Positions 32,551 to 41,359 are shown, counted from the first letter of the stretch. The stretch: 41,359 bases of DNA from Clostridiales bacterium (GCA_030445805.1 JASUTA010000002.1:1-41359); one strand, 5' to 3'. Numbers and translations: made by a program. Notes: a model not told the origin generated them from the sequence alone.

Positions 32551-33399
32551 ATGCTAAAAATTCATGTGCTTTCGGAAAATACAAGTTGTTCGGCGGACTT
32601 TGGGAGTGAACACGGATTGAGTTTATGGATTCATGGTGATCAGACCGATGTGAACGGTCTTAAAGGAAATTTGTTGTTTGATACGGGAGCGAGTGAACTC
32701 TTTTCAGTCAATGCAACGGCAATGGGTCTGAATCTGAACGACGTCGATCTTGCAGTTGTTTCTCATGGCCATTACGATCACGGTGGTGGGCTAAAAGCGT
32801 TTCTGGCGCTGAATGACCATGCGAAGATATATATTCGCAAATCGGGATTTGAGGATCACTACGCTTTAAGAAAAGAAACCGATCACGTTTATATCGGAAT
32901 CGATCAAGCCTTGGCCTCGGATTCCAGGTTTGTTTTTTGCGACGCACATGAGGAAATCAAACCCGGTATAGAAGTGTTCTCGGAAGTTTCCGGCGAGCGC
33001 TTTCTGCCCTCGGGAAATCATGTTTTGCTCGAGCGCCGTGGGGAGGCGTTTGTTCCGGATGATTTCAGGCATGAACAGAATTTGATTCTAGAAAAAGACG
33101 GGCGGTCCTATTTGATCGCCGGATGTGCACACACCGGTATTCTGAACATTATAGACAGATTCAGAGTGATCAAAGGGCATATGCCCGATGTGGTTATCGG
33201 TGGGTTTCATTTGTACAATCGAGCCGGACATCAAAGTGAGCCGGACGAAAAAACAGAGGCGCTCGGCAGAGAATTGATGAAGACCGGGGCAATGTTCTAT
33301 ACTTGTCATTGCACCGGATTGCAGGCTTATGACGTGTTAAAGGGCGTCATGGGAGAACGCATTGCATACCTGTCTGCGGGAACGGAAATAACCGTTTAG
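32551..33399 (+). CDS. metallo-beta-lactamase-fold hydrolase of the ORP/methanopterin-like group
   Basis: This 282-residue MBL-fold protein has metal ligands in SHGHYDHGGG (H72, H74, D76, H77). Later ligand motifs are GCAHTGILN and, near the end, FYTCHCTG. Relatives are annotated as 7,8-dihydropterin-6-methyl-phosphate synthase-like proteins and recur next to NifX-like proteins and MinD-like ATPases in anaerobes. No substrate can be assigned. It begins directly after the second ATPase gene. Confidence 0.85.
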   Translation: MLKIHVLSENTSCSADFGSEHGLSLWIHGDQTDVNGLKGNLLFDTGASELFSVNATAMGLNLNDVDLAVVSHGHYDHGGGLKAFLALNDHAKIYIRKSGFEDHYALRKETDHVYIGIDQALASDSRFVFCDAHEEIKPGIEVFSEVSGERFLPSGNHVLLERRGEAFVPDDFRHEQNLILEKDGRSYLIAGCAHTGILNIIDRFRVIKGHMPDVVIGGFHLYNRAGHQSEPDEKTEALGRELMKTGAMFYTCHCTGLQAYDVLKGVMGERIAYLSAGTEITV

Positions 33400-33465
33400 T
33401 TCTATTTTTAAAGGCGTCGGTCAAACGGTTGAAAAAGCAACCGATGATTATAAGGAGGAAGAAAA

Positions 33466-33828
33466 ATGAAAATAGCAGTTGCAAGTGAACAAGCACAGGT
33501 AACACAACACTTTGGACATTGCATGAATTTTAATATTTATGAAGCGGCAGATGATAAAATTATCAAACATGAATCTGTTGCCAATCCAGGACATCGTCCC
33601 GGATTTTTACCGCAATTTTTAGGAGATTTGGGGATTAACGTGATTATTTCAGGTGGTATGGGCGGAAGCGCGGTTGATCTTTTCAACGCCCGCGGTATCG
33701 AAGTGGTTACGGGTGCAACCGGCTCGGCACAAGCTGCGGCAGAATCTTATCTGAAAGGCGAATTGGAATCGACCGGATCGATCTGCCATGAACATCAACA
33801 TCATGATTCTTGTGGGGAACACGAATAG
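33466..33828 (+). CDS. NifB/NifX-family protein with histidine-rich tail
   Basis: This 120-residue protein has the same fold as the first gene of the cluster. MKIAVASEQAQVTQHFGHCMNFNIYE begins it, with HFGHC as a likely cluster-binding segment, then GGMGGSAVDLFNARGIEVVTGATGSA. The tail EHQHHDSCGEHE is rich in His and carries a Cys, so it may bind a metal such as copper, nickel or zinc. AAGGAGG precedes the start. A 66-bp gap with a hairpin (CGGTTG 33426-33431 with CAACCG 33438-33443) separates it from the MBL gene. It is the last gene of the cluster. Confidence 0.88.
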   Translation: MKIAVASEQAQVTQHFGHCMNFNIYEAADDKIIKHESVANPGHRPGFLPQFLGDLGINVIISGGMGGSAVDLFNARGIEVVTGATGSAQAAAESYLKGELESTGSICHEHQHHDSCGEHE

Positions 33829-33839
33829 GTACATCGGGG

Positions 33840-33868
33840 TTGGTTTTTATGCCGAAACCTGTTAAACT
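33840..33868 (+). promoter_or_regulatory. possible promoter of lplA
   Basis: TTGGTT, a 17-bp spacer and TAAACT lie 35 bp before the lplA start codon. Both boxes deviate from consensus. Confidence 0.4.
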
Positions 33869-33902
33869 AAGTGTAATCGTCAGTTTTTTCAGGAGGTAGG
33901 CA

Positions 33903-34907
33903 ATGGCAATATCAACGAAAATCTTTTTTTCTGAGTCCAACAACCCTTGGTTTAATCTCGCTTATGAGGAACAATTGGTTCAAGAGGTTGCACCGGATGA
34001 AATTTATCTTTACTTATGGCAAAATCAGCATACGGTCGTCATTGGAAAGCATCAAAATCCTTGGCGTGAAGTGCTCTTGTCCGAATTGGAGGCCGAAGGT
34101 GGGAAATTGGCCAGACGACTTTCGGGAGGCGGTGCCGTTTACCATGACTTGGGCAACCTGAATTTTACGTTTGTCATGAACAGGGATCATGAAGATTTGC
34201 ACCGACAGCTCAAAGTGATCGTTGATGGCTTGAAAGTCCTTGGCATAGAAGCCTCTTTTTCAGGGCGAAATGATATCTTGGCAGAGGGCAGAAAGTTTTC
34301 GGGAAACGCCTTCTATTATGGAAGAGAGAATTATTATCACCACGGGACGATTCTCGTCGATGTGGATATGACGAAACTCGGACGTTATCTCAATGTATCT
34401 ATGAAAAAGCTGAATGCCAAAGGGGTGCAGTCCGTTAAATCGCGCGTTATCAATTTGAAGGAAATCAATTCCGAAATTACGATCGATAAAGTCAAAGCAG
34501 CGCTTGCCGCGGCTTTTGAAGCGGAGTACGGGACGGCTTCGGAGCATGTCTATATTTCCGAGAGAACGGTGTCGGGTTCGGCGCAAAAACGCCATGAGCA
34601 CTATGCGTCATGGGAGTGGCGGATCGGTCGTACGCCGGAATTTGATGTGACATTGGAAGAAAAGTTTGAGTGGGGCGAAGTGGTTTTCAACTTTAAACTG
34701 CGTGGTGCGGTTATTGAAGAAAGCGCCGTCTATTCCGATGCGATGACAACGGATCTCGTGGATTTGCTGCAAGGGATTTTTGACGGAAAAAGAATGATGC
34801 GTGAAGAGTTGGTGGATGCCGTAAAGGCTGTTAAAGGCAAATCGGATGCATCCATCGATGCGATGCTGGATGATATTGCAAACTGGCTTGATGAACAACC
34901 GATTTGA
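33903..34907 (+). CDS. lplA: lipoate-protein ligase A
   Basis: This 334-residue ligase has the family motifs VVIGKHQNPWREV, the lipoyl-adenylate loop RRLSGGGAVYHDLGNLNFTF and GNAFYYGRENYYHHGTILVDVDM. A C-terminal LplA-C domain (about 250-334) follows. It activates free lipoate with ATP and attaches it to E2 or glycine-cleavage H proteins. CAGGAGG precedes the ATG at a good distance. It is a single-gene unit that converges on the ABC transporter genes. No lipoylated protein is encoded in the window. Confidence 0.95.
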   Translation: MAISTKIFFSESNNPWFNLAYEEQLVQEVAPDEIYLYLWQNQHTVVIGKHQNPWREVLLSELEAEGGKLARRLSGGGAVYHDLGNLNFTFVMNRDHEDLHRQLKVIVDGLKVLGIEASFSGRNDILAEGRKFSGNAFYYGRENYYHHGTILVDVDMTKLGRYLNVSMKKLNAKGVQSVKSRVINLKEINSEITIDKVKAALAAAFEAEYGTASEHVYISERTVSGSAQKRHEHYASWEWRIGRTPEFDVTLEEKFEWGEVVFNFKLRGAVIEESAVYSDAMTTDLVDLLQGIFDGKRMMREELVDAVKAVKGKSDASIDAMLDDIANWLDEQPI

Positions 34908-34945
34908 TGTCACGGTGTCACAGAGAAAATCATAAGAAAAAACAA

Positions 34946-34987
34946 GAGCCGCTTTACTTGAGAAATTCAAGTAGAAGCGGCTTTTTT
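34946..34987. terminator. bidirectional terminator between lplA and the ABC operon
   Basis: AGCCGCTT and ACTTGA pair with TCAAGT and AAGCGGCT around a short GAAAT loop, with one bulged side. TTTTTT follows on the plus strand and TTGTTTTTT on the minus strand. Confidence 0.8.
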
Positions 34988-35027
34988 ATAAGATATTGAT
35001 ATCCGTTTGATTTCGCACATATGTCGA

Positions 35028-35780
35028 TCAGAGCACTTTTTGAAGGAACGATTGTGTCCGTTCGTGTTTCGGATTGGAAAAGATGACTTCAGGTGTATCT
35101 TCTTCCACAATGCGGCCGTCATCCATGAAGATAACGCGGGTGCCGACTTCTCTGGCAAAGCCCATTTCATGGGTGACGACGATCATTGTCATGCCGTCTC
35201 GCGCCAATTGCTTCATAACTTCAAGAACCTCGCCGACGAGTTCCGGATCCAGTGCGGAAGTCGGTTCGTCAAACAGCATCATCTTCGGTTTCATGGCAAG
35301 TGCCCTTGCAATGGCAACCCGTTGTTTTTGACCGCCGGAAAGACGGGATGGGTATTCGTCTTTTTTATCGGCCAGTCCGACCATGTCGAGCAGACTCAGT
35401 GCATAAGCTTCCGCTTCTTTTTCCGAAACTTTTTTGACGATTTTCGGTGCGATGGTCAGATTTTCTAAAACCGTCATATGGGGAAAAAGATTAAACTGCT
35501 GGAATACCATGCCGAGTTCCGAACAGAGCTGCGAAACGCGTTCTTGAGAAATTTTTAATTGCTCTTTGCCGTCAAAGCGCTCGTCCATCAATTCTCCGTC
35601 GATGTAAATGCGCCCGCTTGTAATGCGTTCCAAATGGTTGAGGCAGCGAAGCATCGTACTTTTACCGGACCCGCTCGGCCCGATGACACAGACGACTTCA
35701 CCTTGTTTGACTTCGAGGTTGATGTCTTTGAGCACCTCAAGGGTGCCAAAATTTTTAAAGACGTTTTCTAATTTAATCAT
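35028..35780 (-). CDS. polar amino-acid ABC transporter ATP-binding protein (GlnQ-like)
   Basis: This 250-residue ATPase has Walker [10 protein letters not shown], signature LSGGQKQR, Walker [15 protein letters not shown] and the switch histidine region [12 protein letters not shown]. The layout is typical of amino-acid importers. The ATG at 35780 is preferred over 35786 and 35801 because GAGGTG sits six bases upstream and the family begins [11 protein letters not shown]. It starts 13 bp after the permease stop. It energises the permease encoded by the preceding gene. Confidence 0.94.
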   Translation of the reverse strand: MIKLENVFKNFGTLEVLKDINLEVKQGEVVCVIGPSGSGKSTMLRCLNHLERITSGRIYIDGELMDERFDGKEQLKISQERVSQLCSELGMVFQQFNLFPHMTVLENLTIAPKIVKKVSEKEAEAYALSLLDMVGLADKKDEYPSRLSGGQKQRVAIARALAMKPKMMLFDEPTSALDPELVGEVLEVMKQLARDGMTMIVVTHEMGFAREVGTRVIFMDDGRIVEEDTPEVIFSNPKHERTQSFLQKVL

Positions 35781-35793
35781 GTGCATCACCTCA

Positions 35794-36450
35794 TCATTCA
35801 TACGCAGAATACTTCTTCTCTAGTTTTTGGAAAACCAAAGTGAAGATAGTCGTCAGGGCCAAATAAATGGCAGCGGCATAAAGATAATAGACCGCACGTC
35901 CGGTTCCGTTTGCCATGACGCGCGCGACACGGAGTGTCTCGGTCATGCCGATGGCGGAAACCAATGAAGAATCTTTGAGGAGCATGATAAATTCATTGCC
36001 GACAGGCGGAAGCAGACGTCTGTATGATTGAGGGATAATGATTTTAAACATGGCTTGGTTATAGCTCATTCCAAGTGCCGTTGCCGCTTCCATTTGTCCC
36101 TTGTCGATGGACTGGATGGCACCTCGAATGGTCTCGGCGAGGTATGCCGCCGTGTTTAAACTGAGTGCCAGAGTAGCGGATTGAAACGGCCCCAAGGTCC
36201 ACGCGTTCCCGAATGCGTTTAACGTTGCAATCGGAAGGGCGTAGTAGATGACCATAATTTGCATGAACAAAGGCGTGCCCCTGAATATCCAAATATAAAA
36301 CCAACTGATCCCGTTGAGAACATTGTTCTTAGAAACGCGAAAAAGCGCGAGTAATAAACCGAGAATAGAACCGAAGAAGACGGAAACCACCGTGAGTAAA
36401 ATGGTATATCCGGCACCGCTGGCAAAAGCGAGTATTTGTTCTGTAGTCAA
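35794..36450 (-). CDS. amino-acid ABC transporter permease (HisM/GlnP-like)
   Basis: This 218-residue membrane protein has about five helices. The EAA loop is visible as ..[44 protein letters not shown]. The N-terminal segment [22 protein letters not shown] is the usual permease start region. It is preceded by AAGGAGG. It is the middle gene of the SBP-permease-ATPase unit, after a hairpin that may lower its expression relative to the binding protein. Confidence 0.94.
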   Translation of the reverse strand: MTTEQILAFASGAGYTILLTVVSVFFGSILGLLLALFRVSKNNVLNGISWFYIWIFRGTPLFMQIMVIYYALPIATLNAFGNAWTLGPFQSATLALSLNTAAYLAETIRGAIQSIDKGQMEAATALGMSYNQAMFKIIIPQSYRRLLPPVGNEFIMLLKDSSLVSAIGMTETLRVARVMANGTGRAVYYLYAAAIYLALTTIFTLVFQKLEKKYSAYE

Positions 36451-36495
36451 GCGGAAACCTCCTTAACGTTTTGGGGTTAATCTTTACGGAAAATG

Positions 36496-36530
36496 AAAAA
36501 GCGCCTATCCAAAATCAGGATAAGCGCTTT
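36496..36530 (-). terminator. hairpin between binding-protein and permease genes (attenuator)
   Basis: AAAGCGC(C)TATCC pairs with GGATA(A)GCGCTTT around AAAATCA. On the minus strand it is followed by TTTTTC. It probably ends part of the transcripts so that the binding protein is made in excess. Confidence 0.75.
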
Positions 36531-36538
36531 CGGACTTT

Positions 36539-37345
36539 TTAATAAAGAGTTTCGTCGATGTTTGATGTATAATCGTCACCAAACCATTTGATGGAAATGT
36601 CTTTAAGCGTACCGTCTTCCTTCAATTCATCCAAAGCACCTTGGAGCTTTTCTTGGAGCTCGGTATTGCCTTTTTTGAGGCAGATGGAAATCGGTTCGTT
36701 GGTCAGTTGTGCCGAACTGATTTTGAATTTGTCAGGACTCTTTGCAACGTAATCCATTGCAACGGCGGCATCAACAACGATTGCATCGATTCGGCCGGCT
36801 TCCATAGCAGTGAATGTTTGCATAATATCGTCATATTTTGTGACTTCAAATTCTGTTTTTTCAAGTTGCTTTTGTACGGCTTCATCGGCAGTTGTAGAAA
36901 GTTGTACGCCGACACGTTTCCCTGCAAGGTCTTCCGGAGTGGAAATAGAATCATCATCCGGTGCGACGACGATTACTTGCCCGTTTGCAAGGTAAGGTTT
37001 TGTAAATTCGAACTCTTCGAGACGTGCATTTGTCATACTGACGGAAGAGATGATGGCGTCGTATTTTCCTGCGTTAAGGCCTTGGAAAATGCCGTCCCAA
37101 GCAGTTGATACATATTCGACTTCCATGCCGAGTTTTTCGGCGAGTGCATTGGTCATGTCAATGTCAAATCCGATGAGCGTATTGTTTTCATCGCGATATT
37201 CCATCGGCGGATAAGAATCGTCAACGCCAATGACCAATTTAGCGGCAGCAGTGTCCGAAGATGAACTGCAAGCTGTTGCCGAAAGCACAAGAACCAGTGC
37301 CAAAGCGAGCAACAAACCGCTTTTCAATAAAGATTTTCTTCTCAT
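36539..37345 (-). CDS. amino-acid ABC transporter substrate-binding lipoprotein
   Basis: This 268-residue family 3 solute-binding protein has a lipobox signal peptide (LSATAC, lipidated C26). Then KLVIGVDDSYPPMEYRDENNTLIGFDIDMTNALAEKLG opens the first lobe, typical of polar amino-acid binding proteins. The arginine in NARLEEFEFTKPY and the aspartate in AGRIDAIVVDAAVA are expected to hold the ligand's carboxylate and amino groups. It is the first gene of the minus-strand transporter unit. Which amino acid is carried cannot be told. Confidence 0.93.
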   Translation of the reverse strand: MRRKSLLKSGLLLALALVLVLSATACSSSSDTAAAKLVIGVDDSYPPMEYRDENNTLIGFDIDMTNALAEKLGMEVEYVSTAWDGIFQGLNAGKYDAIISSVSMTNARLEEFEFTKPYLANGQVIVVAPDDDSISTPEDLAGKRVGVQLSTTADEAVQKQLEKTEFEVTKYDDIMQTFTAMEAGRIDAIVVDAAVAMDYVAKSPDKFKISSAQLTNEPISICLKKGNTELQEKLQGALDELKEDGTLKDISIKWFGDDYTSNIDETLY

Positions 37346-37415
37346 TTTTGAAATACCCCCTGTGAATCATTCTCTAAATTCTTCTCTAAAAAATAGGTTC
37401 GATTAATATTAAATA

Positions 37416-37443
37416 ATTATAACATCTCGTCTTGAAATTGCAA
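37416..37443 (-). promoter_or_regulatory. promoter of the amino-acid ABC operon
   Basis: On the minus strand TTGCAA (37443-37438), a 16-bp spacer and TATAAT (37421-37416) lie about 70 bp before the binding-protein start codon. Confidence 0.65.
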
Positions 37444-37500
37444 GTTTTTTGTAATAATTAAATTGAATTCAGCAAAATTTCAATGGAAATGTTCGTGTTT

Positions 37501-40500
37501 TTATTTTTGTTCACGAGTATATCGGATGCGACCGCCGAGGGACTGTTCGAGAGCCACCGGTGAAATGCCTTTACGTGTCGCATAGGCATCAATCTGATCT
37601 TGACCGAGATGGAAAACGTCAAAATATCGGGAATCGGGATGTGCCAAGAAGAGACCACAAACACTGGCTGTCGGCACCATCATAAAGTGTTCCGTCAGAG
37701 TGATGCCTGTATTTTCCGTGGCATTGAGCAGATCAAAAAGTGTCGTTTTCTCGGCGTGATCGACGAGAGACGGATACCCCATGGCGGGCCGTATTCCGCG
37801 GTAATCGGCTTTTAGCAAAGCCTCTAAGCTCAGATTTTCATCCGGCGCATAGCCCCAATAATTTTTTCTGACTTCAAGATGGAGCCATTCGGCAAACGCT
37901 TCCGCTAAACGGTCGGCGACTACTTTGATCATGAGAGATGTATACGTATCGCCTTCCGCTTCATAGGGCGCACAAAGCGCTTCGACTTCAAGTCCTCCCG
38001 TTACGGCAAAAGCGCCGATATAATCGGTAATTTCGGCATCTTTCGATGCAATAAAATCTGCGAGTGAGAGATGTTCGGAATCGATGCGTTGCTGTCTCAT
38101 TGTGTAAAACGGGAACGTTTGATCCCCGCGATCGGCGATGATGTCTTCCCCGTCCGAGTAGGCGGGATAAATGCCAAATACAGCGCGAGGATTTAATTTA
38201 CCTTCAAGTGTTCTCAGAAGTGCCTGTGCGTCATTGTATAACTTTTGCGCCTCTTCACCGTATTCGGGGTGGGAGAGAATTTCGGGGAATTTTCCCTTGA
38301 GCTCCCAAGCGTGAAAGAAAAAGACCCAATCGATAAAAGGCACCAATGTCTGAACGGATACATCCTCGATTACTTTTGTTCCAATAAAATGAGGGCGTGC
38401 AACCGTATCGGCGTTAAAAACGAGATGTGGGCGTTTCTCGCGGGCGATCTCGAGGGAATCCAGCGGCTTCAAGTTTTGTTCGGAAATCTCAATCACCTTT
38501 TTATAGCCGTCATAAGTTTTCTCCACAAATGAAGTTTTTTCCGATGCATTCATCAGCGCTTTTGCCGCTTCGACGGCTTTTGGCGCATCCGGTTCGTAAA
38601 TCACCGGCCCGTGATAGTTTGGAATAATTTTGAGACCGGTGTGGAGTTTGGACGTTGTCGCCCCGCCTATGAGAAGCGGAATGTCGAAACCGCCTTCTTC
38701 CATAGCGGCCGCCACGTGAACCATCTCGTTGAGCGACGGCGTGATAAGACCTGAGAGACCGATAATATCGACATTTTCGCGTCTGGCTGTTTCAAGAATT
38801 TCTTCCGGCGGCACCATGATTCCGAGGTCCAGGACTTCAAAATTGTTGCACTGCAAAACAATGCCCACGATGTTTTTTCCGATGTCGTGGACATCGCCCT
38901 TAACCGTGGCGAGAAGGACTTTCCCCGCAGAGGTTCCGGCGAGCGCTTCGGAAGCGTTTTCCGCTTCGATATACGGCAGGAGGAAATCCACGGCCTGTTT
39001 CATAACGCGAGCAGTCTTGACGACCTGCGGCAAAAACATCTTACCTTCTCCGAACAAATTTCCGACGGCTTTCATTCCGTCCATGAGCGGACCTTCAATA
39101 ATATCGAGGGCTTTTGGAAGCGATGCCAAGGCCTCGTTTAAATCCGGTTCCAGATATTGCGTGATGCCGCGCATGAGGGCGTGCTTGAGACGCAATTCAA
39201 ACGGATCGTTTCGCCAAGCATCCGATGCAGCCGACTTTTGAGATTTCTGCTCAGACAGCGTACTTGCATATTCAATCAATTTGTCGGTGGCTTCCGGGTA
39301 GCGGTTGAAAATGACATCTTCAACGCGTTCGAGTAAAACGGGGTCAATTTCGTCGTAGATTTGAATCATGCCGGGATTGAGGATGGCCATATCAAATCCT
39401 TCGCGAATGGCATGATACAAGAAAGCGGAGTGCATGGCTTCCCTGATAATGTTGTTCCCACGGAATGAAAATGACAAATTGCTCAACCCGCCGCTCGTTT
39501 TGGCGAAGGGCAGATTCTTTTTAATCCAAGAGACGGCGCGAATGAAATCGACCGCATAATTGGCGTGTGCTTCGATGCCGGTTCCGATGGCGAGAATGTT
39601 CATGTCGAAAATGATGTCTTCCGGCGGAAAATTCACTTTCTGAGTCAAAATATCATAAGCGCGCCGAGCGATTTGTATTTTGCGTTCATAGGTATCCGCC
39701 TGGCCGTTTTCATCAAAAGCCATAATGACAGCGGCGGCACCGAATTTCTTGATGATATGTGCATGGTGCATGAATTCCGCTTCGCCGTTTTTCAAACTGA
39801 TTGAATTGACGATGGGTTTTCCTTGAATGGCTCTTAAACCGGTTTCGATAACGGCCCAATCGGATGAGTCGATCATGATGGGGACCTTTGAAATATCCGG
39901 TTCGGCAGCGATGAGTTTGAGAAAATTATCCATTTCGGCGGCACTTTCCAAAAGGCCGTCATCAAAGTTGATGTCGATGATTTGACCGCCATTCTCAACT
40001 TGACTGCGGGCGACTTCAAGAGCTTCTTCGTATTGTTTTTCTCGAATGAGTCTGGCAAATTTAGCAGAACCTGCTACATTGGTGCGTTCGCCAATATTGA
40101 CAAAGTTAATTTCCCGGCTGATGGCAAGCGGCTCCAATCCCGCAACGACAGTGATATGTTTGAGCTCCGGGAAAGGACGCGGCACATTCCCAGCCAGTTT
40201 TTTCCCGATGGCGGCAATGTGTGCAGGAGTCGTTCCGCAGCAGCCACCGACGATATTGAGGCTTTGTGTCCGAATGAGTGAGGCGAGAAGGTCCGCTGTT
40301 TCGGCGGGTAGTTCGTCATAGGCGCCGAGCTGGTTCGGAAGACCTGCATTCGGATGAACCGAGACGAGGCGATCCGAAATTTCGGCAAGCCTTTGAACGT
40401 AAGGAATCAGTTCGCGTGCGCCGAAAGAACAATTGAGACCGATGCTGATGACGTAATCGCTTTTCATGGAAGCGACAAAGGCTTCCAGTGTTTGTCCCGA

Positions 40501-41166
40501 AAGCGTACGGCCGCTCTTATCGGTTAAGGTGCCGGAAATCATGATCGGTACAGCTGCGCCACGGTCTTTGAACAAATCTTCTGCGGCAACGAGGGCTGCC
40601 CTTGCGTTCAACGTGTCGAAAATGGTCTCGATCATAATGAGGTCGACACCGCCGTCCATGAGCCCTCGAATTTGTTCGTAATAGGCGTTCCGGAGGTCGT
40701 CAAAAGAAACATTTCTAAATCCCGGCGCCTCAACGCGCGGTGAAATGGAAGCGGTTCGGTTGGTCGGACCGACAGAGCCGCAGACAAAGCGCGGTTTTTC
40801 AGGATTTGCAGCTGTATAGGCATCACAGCAGGCGCGGGCGCTTTGGGCCGCTTTTAGATTCATTTCGTAGACGTATTCAGTGAGTTTATAATCGGCTTGA
40901 GAGATCCGATTGGCGTTAAATGTATTGGTTTCGATGATATCTGAGCCGGCTTCCAAGTAACTATTATAAATAGAAGCAATTATGTCGGGTTGCGTCAGAG
41001 TGAGCAGATCGTTGTTGCCCTTCAAAAAAATGGCATGGTCACGAAACGTCTCTCCGCGATAGTCGGCTTCGGTAAGATCTTTCTTTTGTATTTCCGTACC
41101 CATGGCACCGTCAAGCAATAAAATATTTCTTTGTAGGCGGTGCATCAGCGGATGCATTTCAAACAT
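37501..41166 (-). CDS. metH: cobalamin-dependent methionine synthase
   Basis: This 1221-residue full-length MetH is close in length to the E. coli enzyme (1227). In order it has: a homocysteine methyltransferase domain (1-310, zinc cysteines in GLNCSFGA and GGCCGTTP); a pterin-binding domain (about 345-610, NIGERTNVAGSAKF); a cap region; a B12 domain with the cobalt ligand H760 in DVHDIGKNIVG; and a C-terminal reactivation domain (about 900-1210, RPAMGYPSLVDH). It moves the methyl group of methyl-tetrahydrofolate to homocysteine. AAGGAGCG precedes the ATG. No cobalamin or S-box riboswitch was recognised in the 193 bp upstream. The reactivation domain, needed against oxidation of cob(I)alamin, is of interest in a likely anaerobe. 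Confidence 0.97.
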   Translation of the reverse strand: MFEMHPLMHRLQRNILLLDGAMGTEIQKKDLTEADYRGETFRDHAIFLKGNNDLLTLTQPDIIASIYNSYLEAGSDIIETNTFNANRISQADYKLTEYVYEMNLKAAQSARACCDAYTAANPEKPRFVCGSVGPTNRTASISPRVEAPGFRNVSFDDLRNAYYEQIRGLMDGGVDLIMIETIFDTLNARAALVAAEDLFKDRGAAVPIMISGTLTDKSGRTLSGQTLEAFVASMKSDYVISIGLNCSFGARELIPYVQRLAEISDRLVSVHPNAGLPNQLGAYDELPAETADLLASLIRTQSLNIVGGCCGTTPAHIAAIGKKLAGNVPRPFPELKHITVVAGLEPLAISREINFVNIGERTNVAGSAKFARLIREKQYEEALEVARSQVENGGQIIDINFDDGLLESAAEMDNFLKLIAAEPDISKVPIMIDSSDWAVIETGLRAIQGKPIVNSISLKNGEAEFMHHAHIIKKFGAAAVIMAFDENGQADTYERKIQIARRAYDILTQKVNFPPEDIIFDMNILAIGTGIEAHANYAVDFIRAVSWIKKNLPFAKTSGGLSNLSFSFRGNNIIREAMHSAFLYHAIREGFDMAILNPGMIQIYDEIDPVLLERVEDVIFNRYPEATDKLIEYASTLSEQKSQKSAASDAWRNDPFELRLKHALMRGITQYLEPDLNEALASLPKALDIIEGPLMDGMKAVGNLFGEGKMFLPQVVKTARVMKQAVDFLLPYIEAENASEALAGTSAGKVLLATVKGDVHDIGKNIVGIVLQCNNFEVLDLGIMVPPEEILETARRENVDIIGLSGLITPSLNEMVHVAAAMEEGGFDIPLLIGGATTSKLHTGLKIIPNYHGPVIYEPDAPKAVEAAKALMNASEKTSFVEKTYDGYKKVIEISEQNLKPLDSLEIAREKRPHLVFNADTVARPHFIGTKVIEDVSVQTLVPFIDWVFFFHAWELKGKFPEILSHPEYGEEAQKLYNDAQALLRTLEGKLNPRAVFGIYPAYSDGEDIIADRGDQTFPFYTMRQQRIDSEHLSLADFIASKDAEITDYIGAFAVTGGLEVEALCAPYEAEGDTYTSLMIKVVADRLAEAFAEWLHLEVRKNYWGYAPDENLSLEALLKADYRGIRPAMGYPSLVDHAEKTTLFDLLNATENTGITLTEHFMMVPTASVCGLFLAHPDSRYFDVFHLGQDQIDAYATRKGISPVALEQSLGGRIRYTREQK

Positions 41167-41359
41167 AAGGCGCTCCTTTTTACAATGCGGTCATAAAAAA
41201 CTGCAATTAAATTATCTATATAGTACGTCAAAGCCTTGAGTTTTTCAAGTTTTCTTTATAAGCCATGCAAGAATACAATTTTTAACTTGCAAAATTCGGG
41301 ATTATTAATACAATAGAATGTATAGGATAGGTGACGGATATAAAGAAGTAACCAACGAT
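41167..41359. other. AT-rich region upstream of metH, to the window edge
   Basis: Only a GGAG ribosome binding site for metH, AT-rich runs and unpaired TTGACG- and TATAT-like hexamers on the minus strand are seen. No coding region, tRNA or riboswitch consensus was recognised. Confidence 0.5.

Noticed and set aside
30455-33828. Nitrogen-fixation cluster, from the NifX-like names
   Set aside because: No nifHDK, nifB radical SAM or nifEN genes are present. The fold is common in non-fixing anaerobes.
35015-35026. CACATATGTCGA as a third copy of the ORP-cluster palindrome
   Set aside because: It matches only partly and lies at the 3' ends of convergent genes, where an operator is not expected.

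Overview
The window looks like a chromosomal segment of an anaerobic Gram-positive bacterium of the Clostridia, of a Fusibacter/Acidaminobacter-like kind. This is inferred from strong AGGAGG-type ribosome binding sites, many lipoprotein signal peptides, a DUF3842 gene, bacteriohemerythrin next to CheX, paired ferredoxin-containing MinD-like ATPases with NifX-like proteins, and a TRAP transporter. No rRNA gene is present, so the taxon cannot be fixed. Coding density is high. No insertion sequence, phage gene or CRISPR array was seen.

Left part (1-4306): a sulfur-trafficking module on the minus strand. It holds a YeeE/YedE-type transporter split into two genes with a TusA gene between them, followed by a thioredoxin-reductase-like flavoprotein fused to a thioredoxin fold without a CxxC. 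A divergent LysR regulator and a second TusA-like gene flank it. Further on (8414-11141) lie two exported rhodanese lipoproteins, one with four catalytic rhodanese domains that arose by an exact 270-residue duplication. Around them (4370-8095 and 11268-13408) are surface-glycan genes: a GT2 glycosyltransferase, an ATP-grasp ligase, a GT39-like membrane protein, a DegT-type sugar aminotransferase and a dTDP-glucose 4,6-dehydratase.

Middle part (13409-21230): a catabolic region on the plus strand. It encodes a complete DctPQM TRAP transporter, a DmpD/XylF-type 2-hydroxymuconate semialdehyde hydrolase, an IclR regulator, and the DmpE-DmpF-DmpG trio (2-hydroxypentadienoate hydratase, acylating acetaldehyde dehydrogenase, 4-hydroxy-2-oxovalerate aldolase). 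Together these form the hydrolytic branch of the catechol meta-cleavage pathway, but no ring-cleaving dioxygenase is present. A 20-bp motif occurs three times upstream of dctP and once, in weaker form, upstream of dmpE. This is the most unusual system in the window: import and fermentation of ring-fission products by a presumed anaerobe.

Right part (21236-41359): mostly housekeeping and accessory genes. In order: a large HTH regulator, a DUF3842 protein, uracil-DNA glycosylase, tRNA-Thr(CGT), a YibE/F membrane protein, alkaline phosphatase, a molbindin, a ClC antiporter with an RCK-C-like tail, bacteriohemerythrin and CheX. Then comes a five-gene cluster like the orange-protein (ORP) loci of anaerobes: NifX-like, two MinD/Mrp ATPases with inserted ferredoxin domains, a metallo-beta-lactamase-fold protein and a second NifX-like protein. 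Its promoter carries two copies of a TGACATATGTCA-type palindrome. Lipoate-protein ligase, an amino-acid ABC transporter and a full-length cobalamin-dependent methionine synthase complete the window.
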